The notes under the pieces: generated by a model
Databases searched by the model: none
Told to the model about the DNA's origin: nothing
What the model saw: only the letters and a program-made list of their open reading frames with translations
Assembly (NCBI RefSeq): GCF_021018805.1
Contig: NC_086247.1
Location: forward strand, 139,541,602-139,605,601
Length of the DNA: 64,000 nt
Direction of reading: 5' to 3'
Origin: Prinia subflava
Taxonomy: Eukaryota; Chordata; Aves; Passeriformes; Cisticolidae
Program-made: the position numbers and the translations under genes
Part shown: in pieces, positions 1 to 14,000 of the stretch
Layout of the letters: the number at the start of each line of letters is the position of its first letter
How positions within the stretch are numbered: the stretch's first letter is position 1

Positions 1-3000
1 TATTCCTACAAATTTACATTACTGGTGAATAGAGTTAGCTTTAGTAATCTGCATTGCCATTAAAAAACCTGGGAGACCTGCTACTTTGGTTTTCTACCAC
101 CATCCAAAATTTCATACCTAAAACCTTCTCCTTTTCTCAAACACATCTGGAAACACAGGAGTGATTAAGGACAACTTGAAACTCCAGTTCTACCTTCTTA
201 GACTCCAGCATTTTACAGTATTCGTCCAATGCATCTTAAACTATTATGAATTTCCACTCTCCTCCTTCCAACTCTGATGTACATGACAAAGAGCATTGCA
301 AAAGCAAGGCTTTCCACCAGGCACAGCTAGCTGAGGTGAAAAATTGTCTCCTGAAGGCAGAAGTAAATTATTATGCTAGGAACAAGTTTGATGTGTAACG
401 CAGAAAAGATTTTACACACACATCAAACAATTTCTGTTCCCTCATAAACCTTGTTCATCCCCTTGCTAACACACTGTAGTTTTTCTCTAAGCATCCACTG
501 CAAGCATCAAAAAACCCCTCCCTTCTTTCATCTCCCACAACACCTCTATGCTATGGCCTCCTGAGGAACTCTATGCAGATTTCCTTTCACAGTGTCTTGG
601 ATCCTCAGCTAGCAGGAGGCATAACATTTAAAACACCCTGCTACTCAGAAACTACTATGGTTCAAGAACACTGGCATAAGGGTTTTGAGAAAAACTGTAA
701 GGCAGGAGAGAGACAACATTTCAATTTTAAATAGGAAAAAACCTCTCCCCAAAATATTAATTCTTTTAAGAAATATTTGATTATCAGAAACTATCCAGTT
801 TTCAAAAGTCAGTGGGTTTAAAGACAATATGTTTAGCGACATATCCACGTGGTTTCTATATAGGTTTTTGGTATTACTTTTCTGAGTACCTTACTACTTG
901 TGTGACATGAACTCCCCCAACTGACATGACCCACTTTACCAAGCACAGGAAAACCCACAGGAAATTTTTATGATATTAATTAAGGAACATGGAAAAAATG
1001 CAAATGTCCTCTACAGCTTACAGAATGTGAGCATGTAAACTATGGATTAACCAATGTTACCTCTTTTGCACATGGGGCAATGTGAAATTCTCATGTGCCA
1101 ATTCCCAACCACTGTAGGGAGGGAAGGAGAGCAGAGGGAGCAGGGTGGGGCGAGTCTTCAGTCCCATGTTTACACTTGTAGAATTAAGACTGAAGAGCTG
1201 CCAAAGGTGCTATTGGCCCCATTTGAACTACTGTTTCATAGGACAACTATATTGTATACACGTACTTAAGTTTACATGGCTTTAATAGTTAAATATTAAT
1301 TGCATTGACATATGGCAAATCAATGTAGAAGACTTTGAACATTTTTATTATTACTATCTACAGAGATTATGACCTAAATAATATAATACATTGGTATTTG
1401 CCTCTTCCAAGCAGCTCCTGATACTGAAGAAACACCCTATATATGTAAAACTAAACAGAGGATCTAAAAATGAAAATTCCCCTAGAAAAACCACTGTTGT
1501 ATAGTAGGAATGGCTGTTAATGTGTCTACCTGCATGGCATCCATATAATAATAGTTTAGATGCTGCAAGGCTTAACTCATATCCTGTACATTTGCAGACC
1601 TAAACTTCAACAAAATTCCTGAGTTGTTACAAATTTTACCAAGCCAAGGCATTCCTTGTCCCTCAGCTGTCAAGAACAGCTGCTGAAGCTGCATCAACAG
1701 AGTTTAGAGAACGCTGGCCAAACCACATTCCACAGCTTTCAATTTCACTTTCAACACTTTTTCAGCATTAACTGCCTATATGTTTTTTTCATATTGTCCA
1801 TGCTTTATCTCAAGTGTCATCCCCAGTTACACTATCTCACACTTAAATAAAGCCATCTTAAGCAGACAGCTGCCCAACCTTACACTTTTATAAGAACTTT
1901 GCTGTGACATTACAGAGAATTACAGAAAAAGTCCCCCACATCATTGCTTCTATTGTAATTCTTGGCTTTCTTCTATTTACATAGAAAGTTCCTGGGGAGA
2001 GAGACCAGTTCATCACCATGCATTTAACTGGAACAGCTCTCTCCCTACTAGCACTTAACCTGGTTTTTAACTAGCTTTTAACATTACTACGACTTGTGAA
2101 AGTGAAAATAATCAGGAAGAATGCTAATCAAGGAAGTTACCATCCTTTTATTACCATTTACATTGTATTTATAAATACTATTTATATTTATATTGTTTAC
2201 ATTGAAACAAAAAAAAAATGGAATGAAATCGCATTCCATGCAGGATTTAAATCTAGTTCTGAAATTCAATTTTAACCCATTGCTTTTTTACAGCTGTTGG
2301 GTAATTTGTGAATGTCTACTTCACATTATGACCTCCTACCTAGGTATTAGGGGTTTGTCTTCTCTGATATTGTGACATCTCATTCCTTTTACAGTTCAAC
2401 TTAATTAAATCACTTCACTTGAAGCATTTCTCCTAGTTACTGTTAAGCAGCCCTTCCTCAGATATATTACTAAGTTACTGCCTCTAATACATTTTATCTG
2501 TAATCCCAAAATCTAATGCACTTTCTTAAAGGCCCTGTCCATGGGACTTTCCTGCTTCCCTCATCCCATCCATGTAATATGTAATATCCATTTAACTGTC
2601 TTGACCTACAACTGTTCTCTTTGTGCCATGTCTGTGACCAGCTACTTTGGCAAATGAGGTACAATTCTGCCCCTTTTTATTATCCAATAAAATTTGATTT
2701 CCTAATCACAAAGGTCAAAGACCAACCTATGTCATGTTTCATATATTACTCATATATTAGAATATGTGATGTCTCAGTTCTCATTTTTACATCTCCTTCC
2801 ATTTTGCTACTTATTACAACACCAGCTCCTCTGAGAACAAATCAGCAGAAACTAGCATTTAATCCCTCTGCATGTACTCTTTTATTATTCAAATAGCATA
2901 ACTCAGACTAGCATAAATGCCAGCTGATAATTATCAAGATATGTTAGCTCTAACTTTTCCTAATCAGACAAAATTTGAGATGCTCTACATTTTACTGTAG

Positions 3001-4770
3001 CTTAGGCTTGGATCTCAATCTTTACTTTATGTTGGATTAAGTACCCAGAGGTCCCAAAAAAGGAACATGAACAGTGAAGTGTGAAGCATGTTCTCAAATG
3101 CAGAACAGAAAAAGAAAGAAAGAAAAGAGGGATGGGGGGAAAGGCAGCTTCAAAATCAACACATGACTGCTGGTGACTGGACTGACATGACCATGCAATG
3201 TGTATCTCTCTCTAGACTCATATTTTGATAATCCAGTCAAGACACAAATTAGCTAAGGAGCTTATGCTACTGGAAATACAGACTTAGTGCCCAGTTAAAA
3301 ATCAAAACATACCATCCACTGGTATCATGTATCATTCACAAAGACTGAAAACTTGATAGACATAACTGTCTGATGGCCAACTTGTGATACCTGAAGCATC
3401 ACAAATAAACAGAAGAATCAAGATGAAGGAAGTTATGGGCAATTAAAAAAATAAAAATAAAAAAATCAAGCATTCCAAAGATGAAACCATGTGGTGAAGT
3501 GATGGCACAGATGTATGAGTAAGAGTCAGAGGGACTGCTTGCAGATGTGGAGGGAGAAAGAATTCTTGTAAGTCCTTCCATGGAAAGAAGGAAGAACTAC
3601 AACAATGAGAAAACGATTACTACGACAAGGAGAAACACTACTCAAAAAAGTAATCAGCTTATCCAGACTGAAACCAGTCTTATCCAGCAAAAGAACAGTC
3701 AGTGATAAAATAAGAGACCATCACCAGAGATACCAAAGGGACAGGCATAAACATTCCATCTGTTTGCCTGTTGCTGCCATTCGTCCGAGGCAAGAAAATC
3801 TGGCTATTTAAATGCTTGTGGATGTCATGGTTGCTGTGAAGGCCAGTGCCATAGGAAATGAAAGGTTTCCATTTCCCTTTCTCTCCTGTTCCTGTTACTA
3901 CCTTCCTTCCAGAGGCAGATTTCTGTGACAGGCTTCCAGCTATCAAAAATTTTTGAGCAGTCCACAATTCAGTTTTAAAACTAAACTCTGGTTTTATAGC
4001 TTAGATATATATACAGGATATGTAGAGACACTATATATAGTTGGCACAGGAGAAAATCCACCAAAATTATATATATATATATATATAAAAACATAGATAT
4101 ATTTGAAAAGGGTATATAAAAGTGAAATATGTAGAAGATTTCTTGACAAATATTTGCTTTTTCTTTCCATCAGGAAACTGATTAACCTCAGTACTGTTTG
4201 GACACAAGAACACTATTTTAAGCATATCTAAACAGTAATATCCATCTCCCAACTATTCCTTTACTTTATCTGAACCACTGAAGTTCAGATAAACACAACC
4301 CATGATCAGACTTTCCCTAGCAACTGGCCGCACAGAATAAATTGGCACCTCAAATACTAGTCCAAATCATCTTTTAACATAAACAACTTCACATTAAGTT
4401 TTAACTGTCTCAAGCAAGGTCTGCAGCAAAGCTTCACCAAAAGCCTTTGCAAAAGCAAAACTTTTACATAATGAAAAAATCCATTGATATACCTAAAGAA
4501 TATGTTTATGGCCTGAATGTAATCTAGTCAAAAGCAGCAATATCTGCTATGGGGAGGTTTTTACAGGCATTTCCACAAGTTGCTACTACTCCACACAGTT
4601 CATGCACACTTCCTGCACACAGAAGCAACTCAAGAATGAAACTGTTGACTACTTCATACCAAGTCACACAACCAAAAAGACACCTTGAAACTAAGAGATA
4701 GAAAATTAAACAGCAAAAGACCATTCATATGCATTACAATCTCAATGCTTTTGATCTCAGAAGGAACTAC
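1..4770 (-). other. ARHGAP12: ARHGAP12 intron downstream of the first-WW exon (partial)
   Basis: This AT-rich sequence begins with the GT donor at 4769-4770 and runs off the left edge. I see no exon in it on either strand. It holds an AAAG microsatellite near 3110-3127 and an AT run at 4069-4087. Open frames here are short and unlike any protein I know. Confidence 0.8.
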
Positions 4771-5034
4771 CTCATGATCTGCATGGCTCTGGGAATCCCC
4801 TTTATTAATGCTTGCATCTCGGGCCCACCGCGGAGGTTTCCAGGTTCGTTCCTGTGATCCTCTGTTGTAGTAATAACAGCGTCCTGTCGTATCTTTATGG
4901 GTTTCCCATTCCCCATTTATTTGGACTGGAGCACTTGTAGGTAGTGGTGGAAGTGCAGACTGAGATATTTTCAGTTCTTGTAAATTAGCATAAACTGGTG
5001 AATCAGGCCTCCCTTGGCTTGGTGGAGTAGTTGG
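4771..5034 (-). CDS. ARHGAP12: ARHGAP12 second coding exon (proline-rich segment and first WW domain)
   Basis: This is an 88-codon exon, residues 224-311 when joined to the upstream exon. The acceptor is CAATAG| just above 5034 and the donor GAG|GTAGTT at 4771/4770; both junctions are phase 0. It encodes a conserved segment (SPVYANLQELKISQ), then PPLP at about residues 252-255. A WW domain follows: Trp266 in GEWETHKD, the aromatic core CYYYN, and Trp288 in TWKPPRW. WW domains bind short proline-rich ligands, and ARHGAP12 carries two in tandem before its PH and RhoGAP domains. The exon is too interrupted by flanking stops to appear as a long open frame; I found it by translating the minus strand. 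The next human exon begins around residues LLSSEENYYS; nothing like it is present from 1 to 4770, so the gene runs off the left edge. Confidence 0.95.
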
Positions 5035-8000
5035 CTATTGAGAGAAGAAATGCACTGTTAACGAGTAAATGAATTTTCTGATGCTCCCTTACAAGTCAGA
5101 ACACAGTAGTAAAATAAACCAACAAACTCCTTTTTTTTTTTTTGTTAAGTACAAAAGCACAAAGGACAGCCACAAAATGCTGGGGTGTAAGAACATTAGA
5201 TTCTTAATTCTAAGGCAGATATCACAAGCTATATTTATTTAATACTGAACCAATTTTTTAGCATTTCTCCAGATGACAGCTGATAATTATGTCTTACAGT
5301 GGATTTGAAATATACTGGAATCGTCATCAAAAAATTATATGTTTGTCATGCCTTGCTGAAAAACTTCAGCTTTACAGTTCAAGTATTGCTCAGAAACTGT
5401 AAGTAATGTGATCTTGATCAAGACAATACGGAGCCTTTCTGAGATGCCACTTGTTAGGCAAAGACTGTTCCCCAACCTTTCCACCTCACTGTTGATACAG
5501 TGGTAGTGAATGTAAAGCAGCACTTTTGCATTCTCAGCAAGGTCTGAACAGGCAGCTCAGCTGGAAAGATAAGCAAAATGTTGTGACTAAGAAATTCTGA
5601 AAAACACCTGGACAGTTCACCTCTATACCTTTTCAAACATTCTTAACTGAAAATGTTTTAGGCGACATCACCAAATGTTTCAATTACCCCTCCCTTGTAG
5701 AAATAAGGTGGATATTCTTATCCACCTGATTTTGTTCACATAGATGCACAAAAGTAGAACAACAAATACCTACAAGAAAACAAAACACTAATGACAATTG
5801 CTTATTAATAGTCTGCTACCATGACAGTAGAAATTATGGTTAGAAGACCACAGAACTTACTGAAACCACAAGTACTTCCAAATGAGCCCCTACAGTGTTT
5901 TGAAGAGAAATACAACTTCAGATGTTCAATTATTAAAGTCTAATACAAACATGCCATGCAGAGTGTAAGAGCTGTGATTATGAGACTGTGAAAGCAGCTA
6001 GTTACTAAACCAAATTAAAGAGTTTCCAGGTACTGCACTGCCATTTCTGTATTTTGGGGAATAATATTTAGGTTCTCTAAAGGAAAAACTATACAACTTA
6101 TACATCCTCTTGGTTTTCACTGAGCAGCTTTGCTGTAGGCAAGTCCTTGTGCCTCCTGTTGCTACTGCATTGCATAAAAGATCTTTTATAATGCACTTTT
6201 AAACATTAAAATTGTAAGATGCTAATCTAGGCCACATCTAATCATAAATTATCAGGGTTTGCTCAGGCAAGACAGCATATCATACCACACAATCAGACAT
6301 AAACTGATTGCACCATAGGTAGAACCAAATATGGGCAATATCCACAACCAAAGGGGGAACAGCTAGAGAGGAACTTAATGAGATTATAACGGGCACGGAC
6401 TTGTTTTGCGTGCCTTTAAAAGAGACAACATAGCTTACCAGATACAGCAAGTACAGTACATCTCAGGCAAACCCCAAGTGCTGAAAACAACAACAAAAAA
6501 TGCAGCACTGGCAACATCTAAAAGCCAAAACCAATCGGTATCTTCCTGATTCAAAGGAAAAATCTGTTACAAAACTTGATGAACAATAAAAAGATATTTT
6601 CCTACTATCCAAGTCACACATGTTGCCTTGTTTGTTTGTTTTGGGTTTTTTTTGTGAGGAGGGTAGAACAGCTGCCTTTGGTAGAGTTGATCTTGAGAGC
6701 CCTAAGAGCATAAGCAACGCTACTGTGAATGAAGACCACCCTGCTGTCTTCAGGGATGAACCAATTCCCTGGGATGTTGGGGCAGTAATCTTGATTCCTC
6801 TTCTTTCAATAGCACAGTTTGTGCGGTGTCCTAAGAGCCTGCAGAGCTGCACCTCCCACATAAACCACCCTGCCATTAAACACGAGGTTTGTCACTGAAA
6901 TGACACCATAGAATGCACAAACATCCAGTTTCCTCCTCTCTTTTGAGGAAGTGGCACAAGTGGCAACACCAATTGCCCTGGCTGCTGCCACGGGGGCCTG
7001 GTGGCTTGCACAACCCTCACCTCCTCCTGAAACTCCTCTTCTACACAAAGCAGTAAGGCAGCTTTGCTGTCTGGCCCGCATTTAACAGCTATTTTTTTGT
7101 TTTAATTAAGATAGTTACGTGTCATCATTAAAAGAACAATACTCTGTATTAATAGAAGTGTTTTCCAAATAGCCTGCAACACAGAATGCTTGGTGTATTT
7201 TTTGCTTTGGAATATTTTCTCAAGTAACACAGAGGAATATGCCTCAGAGACTTCACACTGAGGTTTTCAACCATTTCAGCATTATAGCCAGCACAACTCC
7301 AGATGAAGCTGCAGGGCATGGATGTGCTCAGCCAGTACTGGGAGCTCACAGCCAAAGTAACTCAGGCAGCATACAAGTAATGTTTAAAACAGTAACATGA
7401 TGTGAAAGTGTAAATGAGGGATTTTCTTCCAAATGCTTAGTGCTTCCAAACTCAATATACCAACTTCTGGTTTTCAAGAAGACAGAACTTTTCTCCTGAG
7501 CAACAAACAAGACAACTAGCTGTCCTGCCAAGCCAGCCCTCCAGCTACTTTCATTCCCTGCTGTTGTCTCTTCGGACAGATTTTTCAGGGAGAACCGCAA
7601 GATTTTTGAAAGACGTCCAGAAATTACTGCTTTCAATGAAGCATTAAGAAAATGCAAAGCCACCAATCTGACTACAACACACAGCTTAGCTCATAAGTAG
7701 GTCTTTGAGGGATATGACTTCGTTATCAGGAACTATTTTTAATAACCTTGTAGCACACAAGGAAACTTCCTCACATCCCGTGCCATGCAATGAGGTATGT
7801 TGTTGTGTCTAGGATTTCGCTCAGTCCAACAGCACTCAACCTTACCAAGGCTAATTTTGTCAAGAATATCTTATTTATTGATCAAATCCCCCAGCTTTTA
7901 CAAAGTTCCAAGTTTCCTGAAATTAACATTAGTGTATGTTCTATGCCAGTGCTGGCAGGAAGGTCAATCCCCCCTCGCCCCCACCCCTCAGGCTGGGGAG

Positions 8001-11000
8001 TCCCACACAGGCAGGTCACAGTGGATGTCCCTGTAAAGCTCCCGGGCACTGCATCACCTCCCCCTCTCCTTTCAGATGACCATTTTGTGAGTTCACAACT
8101 GAGTTCTGCAAAAAACTTGAATCATTTCAAGCCAAAAAGCAGATTAATTTAACTTTCATTTATCAAAATCATTACTCACTGATAATACATTAATACGAAT
8201 AGACAAAGCATTACCTAGACCAAAACAGATTCTGATCACTTCCATGGGTGTATGCCCAAAACCAGACATACACAGTTAAGGGAGATTTAAATATATGCTT
8301 AACACTACACAGGACTTCCAGAGAGAATTTCCCTCCCTGAGGCCTTTTTTTTTTGCACTATCAAACTCTGAATGCTCATAAACATGGAATAAAACCTTCC
8401 CAAAGAGTCTCCCTGCCTTCTCACTATCAGAGTTGCAAGAACACATCCTTCAACATGCCCATGCATGCACACACTAAACGCCTTATACTCCAAACATTTC
8501 AACATTCATTTGCTATTTGATATGGATTTCAGACTTTTTCATGTTGCTTTCTCCTGGCTAGGAACTCTCCTGTTAAGAGTGAAGGACTCTTGTCGGAAAA
8601 GTGATGTAGAAAAATTAGAAAGCAGAAATACTTCTATGACATGACAACATGAATGAAAATTGTACAGCCCATTAGGCACTCTGGCAACTTGAAAAACAAA
8701 AGGACCTCTCCCAAAGCTCACTAATGCTCTAATACTGTAGAAATCTGCCACATTTAACCTCGGTCTCTCAGGAAAGTCTGCTTGCACCAGATCCTTGCTA
8801 ATTGATAAGGAAGAGAGTTTCATGCAGGCTGGACCAAGCTTCCAGGATCAACACATAACATTCTTCAAACACAGACTGCACACACAGCACTTTCAGAACA
8901 CAGCTTTTATACTGGCACAGTAGGAAGCAGATACGGGCCTTTTAAAAAAACAACCTGTTAATCATTCATGAATGAACAGTCAACATTTTTAACAAAGGCC
9001 ACAGATATGCTATCAGGCCTCTGGAAACCTGAACTCAGCGCAATGGAAAGCAAACTTACACATTTTGGTAACAAAAAGTGCCTTGTGAAGTAGCATAGAA
9101 TGCCAGCAACAAAAAGCCAGAAAACAAAGTTTGCTTGCAACTGGTAATTACCTTTTTTCTCTTACAGAACTTAAATTCAAGACAAAAACTTCTAGAACAT
9201 AACTGCTTAAATAATGACTGCAATGCTAGCGTGCAAAACATGACCTACCACATATCAAATTGCTTTCACTGTGGTGCCTCTGCAGCTTCTATTAATGTTA
9301 TGAACCTGAATGTAAAAGCTTTCATTTCAGTAGCAGCATTCATATTACTGTAAGCAGCTGCTAAAAATGAAAAACCTTAAAAAAAAAAAAAGAAAGGCAA
9401 ATCTCAATACTCCTTATGAAGTTACAAACAACAGATTGTCCATACTCATGCAAAAGAGAAGAGCATTATATTGAAGGAAAGCAAGGGAATACTGTCTCTG
9501 CAGCAGCAAGCTGAAGAAAGGAGAACAGGCAAATCCCACAGCATCCTGAGATGGGAATGAAGCATCCCAGTTCCCTCAACAACTGAGCTCCTTGCCAAGG
9601 AATTCCCACTGTCCTTTTAGGAAGGCCTGGGACTTCAATACCAGCTTTATTCAACAGGAATAATACAAAAGAAATCTCAAAAACTCTACAGTTTCATTTT
9701 CATAAAGTGACAGCTTCAACTGGAATAATTAGCTCATCTTTTCCTTCCTCTTTCTGCTTTTGGTTTATATTTTTAGAGACACATTCTGGACTCTGTTTTC
9801 TTTCTAACAGATACAGGCATATTTACAATTTATACCCAAAAATTGTAACAGAGGAGATTTTTTAGTGAGTCCTCCACTACCTCAGAGGTGAATAGAACAA
9901 GCTAAATTAACAAGTCAAATTTAAATGGGAACTGAAATAATTTTTTGTGCTCTAACCTTCTCCAACATAGGCTAAATAATTCATACTGTAAGTCTAAGGA
10001 ACATATAAAACAACAAGAGTAGATATTATAAGCCTGTTAACAGCTGATTATAAATTTCAGACAAGCTATTGTAATGCAAATATTTAAGTGTGCTGAAGTT
10101 CTTGTGTTCAGTTGATCTTTCATTATAAAGTGGTAAGAAAAAAAATGACATTGCAAAGCAATACAGAAAGATAATCATCCCACACAAATCATTGAAATAT
10201 ATCTGCCTAATAAAGGCCATTCAACAGTTAAAAGGGTCCCATTTAAAAATTAAGCAGAGAGATTCAAAGTAAATTTTTAATGGCTAGTCAGTAACTTTCA
10301 ATTAGACTGGAAACAGTTAAATTAAGCATGATTTACCTTTGCTAACTTTATCTTTCAGGAAATGTTGTATTTTACCTACACTGAACTACAGACTGAGATA
10401 TTACTTCTTTCTATTACTGGAGATAGTTGAATACAATTAATTTTATTATATATACTTCTACTTTGTTTAATGAGACAGAGTCTTAGTGCATAGGACATCA
10501 GGGCTGTCAGGATGTGCTTGTGTTATTTGGGTCATGTAAGTTCCCTTCTGTTTTAGCTCTCTCATAATACAAAAAAAAAAAAAAAATTCCTACGGTTGAT
10601 GAAAATATAAATCTTCATCTAGTGCTACTGTACTCTACCAATATCTAGGTGCATAGCAAAAAGTCCCTCTAAATTCCCTTCCCTTTGTAGCCCAAAAAAA
10701 TGACTTAAATTCTTTTCATACTCATCAAGATAATGATTTATTTAATTGTATTGCAAAATCCTGCAGCACAGAAAGCTGAAGGTGGCTGCTTCTGCCACAT
10801 TCAGAAGCACTCAGGAACAGGAATGGAAACTGGCTGCAGCAGCAGGACAGCCTGGGACAGGAGGGAGCACTTGGCTGGGTCTTGGCGTGCCAGAGACCAC
10901 TCCCAGATCATCCATCATAAGTGACTGATTAAAGAAAATAGATGGAAAACCATTCCTTCTCCTTTATACTCTGCAAATTTCCCATTCACATTCCTGCAGT

Positions 11001-14000
11001 TACTCACTGCATGAGCAAACTATTACATATGATCGTAGGAAGTTTATAGCAATAAAAGAAAGTATACTGAAGGACTGCAGCAGTGATGTCAAATATTTTA
11101 AAAAACGGAAATAAGATCTTACAATGGGATCCTTTGTCAAATATGCACAAAGATGACAGTGTTTACCACACTTGTACTTTGCCACTTGCACAATCTAGCT
11201 TCTCCCTTCCATAAAAAAGCTTTTGTCCAAGGATATAGACAAAGCTGCTTTTCCTATAGCAGAAAATTTCAACACCATATGAAACACTTTACATCATACA
11301 TGCTTACACAGCAAGCTTACCCCAGTTAGGAACGAGGGGCCAAATTTGACAATGTTCAAAAGTCAGACACTAAATTTCTTTCACTCCTTTTTCCCCTTTT
11401 TCACCAGATCAAATGCTGATACTTTCAACACACATAATAAAGTTATGTGTAACCTGATTCAGAAATTTAGTCCACATCTTGAACAACCTCGATATGCCAT
11501 ACAGAAGGAAATTTACACTATTTTCCCTCCACTTCTAGGGAAGCTAATTTCAAGTTATTTCTGCATTTTAGCTCAATTGTGTCAATTCTTGAGCTCTGTG
11601 AAGCCCCCAGTACATGTCTGAATGCAGTTTTGTGAATAATAAAGCTGTTGGGAATAATTTGTGATGTCTCTCAAGGACGTATTCTACAAAAACTAGAACA
11701 GTACACTAAGAAAACACAAGAAAAGCCTAGCTTGCTTTCTCCAGTGGAAAACTATTCTGTAATAGGCCAACAGGTACTGCTTTTCAGATGGCAAGTATCA
11801 CAAGAGCACAGCAAGCCGTTCAGTTGTTTTAGAACTGTTACAGCACAATTATCTCTTGAAGTTTCAGAAGTAGTGGAGACTCCTCACTTATCAAAGTATT
11901 TACTGTTTTAACTGGTTTAATGTATAGCTGTACATCTCATTTACCTCAGAGAGGTGTAAGTATTCTTAAAGGCAGATTAGTATGATCTTCGTGGAACTTC
12001 TATGCTGTGTCCATTACAGAAACACAGCAGGTCTAAGAAGTTAGCTCCTATGAAACACTATTGTGGGAATAGTGTAGAATGGCATTATTTGAACTCATAA
12101 TGGCCTAAAGGTCACAGAAAGGTTTCCAGTCACTTCAAACTGAATATCAACTTTTTCTACACTTTACATTTTCAAAAGTACAGATCCCATAGCCTTCAAG
12201 AGTACTTTTGAGGGTCCAGTGCTTACACAAAGCAGTGTAAAGCCAGGAACCCATGAAAAGTGCAGATGGGAAAGTAAACACCACCTCTGATAAAATTCCC
12301 AAGTTACTGAAGTTGTAGTACTGAGCAAGCTCAAAAACCTAAAGAGAGCTTGAGAACCACTTGAATAAACAGAATGAAGTCTAAAGACTACCATACAAGT
12401 CACCAAAACCCTATCATTCAGTAGAGCAAAAACTCTAATATTCTCCTATAAGAAAGGCAAGGAAAAACCCAGAACAATTAAGAATTTTTAAACTCTATAT
12501 GTGTATTATAATGGTTCACTTTCACAAGTGAACTTGGGGATTCTTAAAAGAAATAGAGGAAAAAAATTGCAAGAGATAGTTCTAAAACAGTTCAGTCATC
12601 AAATATGTGTTCTGTTAGAAAGGGTATTTCATTCCAAACACTTGACAAGAAAATGCGGAACTCCCACTCAGTTTACAGCTGCTGTCCTTTTACTCTGCTG
12701 CAAAAGCAGATTTCACTTGTGTGAAACTCTGCTTCACCAAATGTTGCTCGTGGCAGCAAATCCAGCAAGCCTTTGTTATGGCAGTATTTCTTTGTTAGGT
12801 GTTAGAATAATTTCCAAATATCTTCTTGATCTTACGAACTACAACACTCAGAAGTTTTTAATAACATGTGCAGCTGCAGAACATCACCAGTATTCAAACA
12901 GTACAAGCAAAGCTGATCTCTGAGCACACTTACTGGAAATATCTTATGGGATTAATTAAGGTGGCAAACCCCAGTGAAGAACAGAGTTAACTGGCATAGG
13001 AAGCAAAGTATCAAATCAGATATTAGAATGGCATCTGTTGGTTTGCCTTACTAATATATTAACAGTAATACATTAATTAATCAGTAGTACCTTCTGTTGT
13101 GTAACTGGTGGGATCCAGTCACTGTCAGCCCTGTTACCCTCCACATCTGCCTCTCCAAGAATTCCCTGAGTTTATTACCAGCAATTACCATTCACAAGCT
13201 ACTACACCTCTCATGTGCTCCAAAACTCCAGAGGGCAATTTCCTTGATTAAACTGCCCACTTGCCCAATGTAGCTGTAGGTATTCACATGGAGTTCCATA
13301 AACAGTGTATTAAAACCTTCAGAAGCAAATTTCAAAAGTGCTCAATGTATAAACTGGAACACCTGAAAAAGCATGTTCTAAAGATCATGACTGGCTAAAT
13401 AATTTCAAAGTATATGATTTGAAGAACCACATTTTAGATACTTTCATGCTAACTATATACCTTTACAAACCAAATTTTACACTCAAAGTCTAGAAAAATT
13501 ATGATAAAATCTGTTCATCAAGTAAGTAATGTATTCATATTCTAATATAAAGCAAACTTGGACTAGGGAAAAAATTGCAGAATGTTCTTAAATCTGTACA
13601 CACAAAGTCCATGTTTCTACCTTCAGGCAAACTTTTAAGAGCTATCCTTTCTAACAAATCAGAATGTCTACTACAAGAAGAAACCAAAACAACTTTTTTG
13701 CACTTTTTCCTTTTGAAAAAACTGCTTTGCTAATCTTAGGTGAAAGGGAAGCCAAGAGAAAAAGTAATCTGACAAAGTAACTTTAAATGAGTTAGTTATC
13801 CTAACTACCCATGCACACAAGAAAAGAATTTCCTTCGTGCAGAAAGGCAGAAGCCACGCTGACACTTCTATGAAGTGTCACTTTATACAGAAATTCAGCA
13901 AATGCTTTTACTGATTCAGTTTATGTGACCAAATCAATAAAGCACATAGTTCAGTGGACTCAGGCAACAACTCGAAGTTTAGAAAACAAGAAAAAACACG

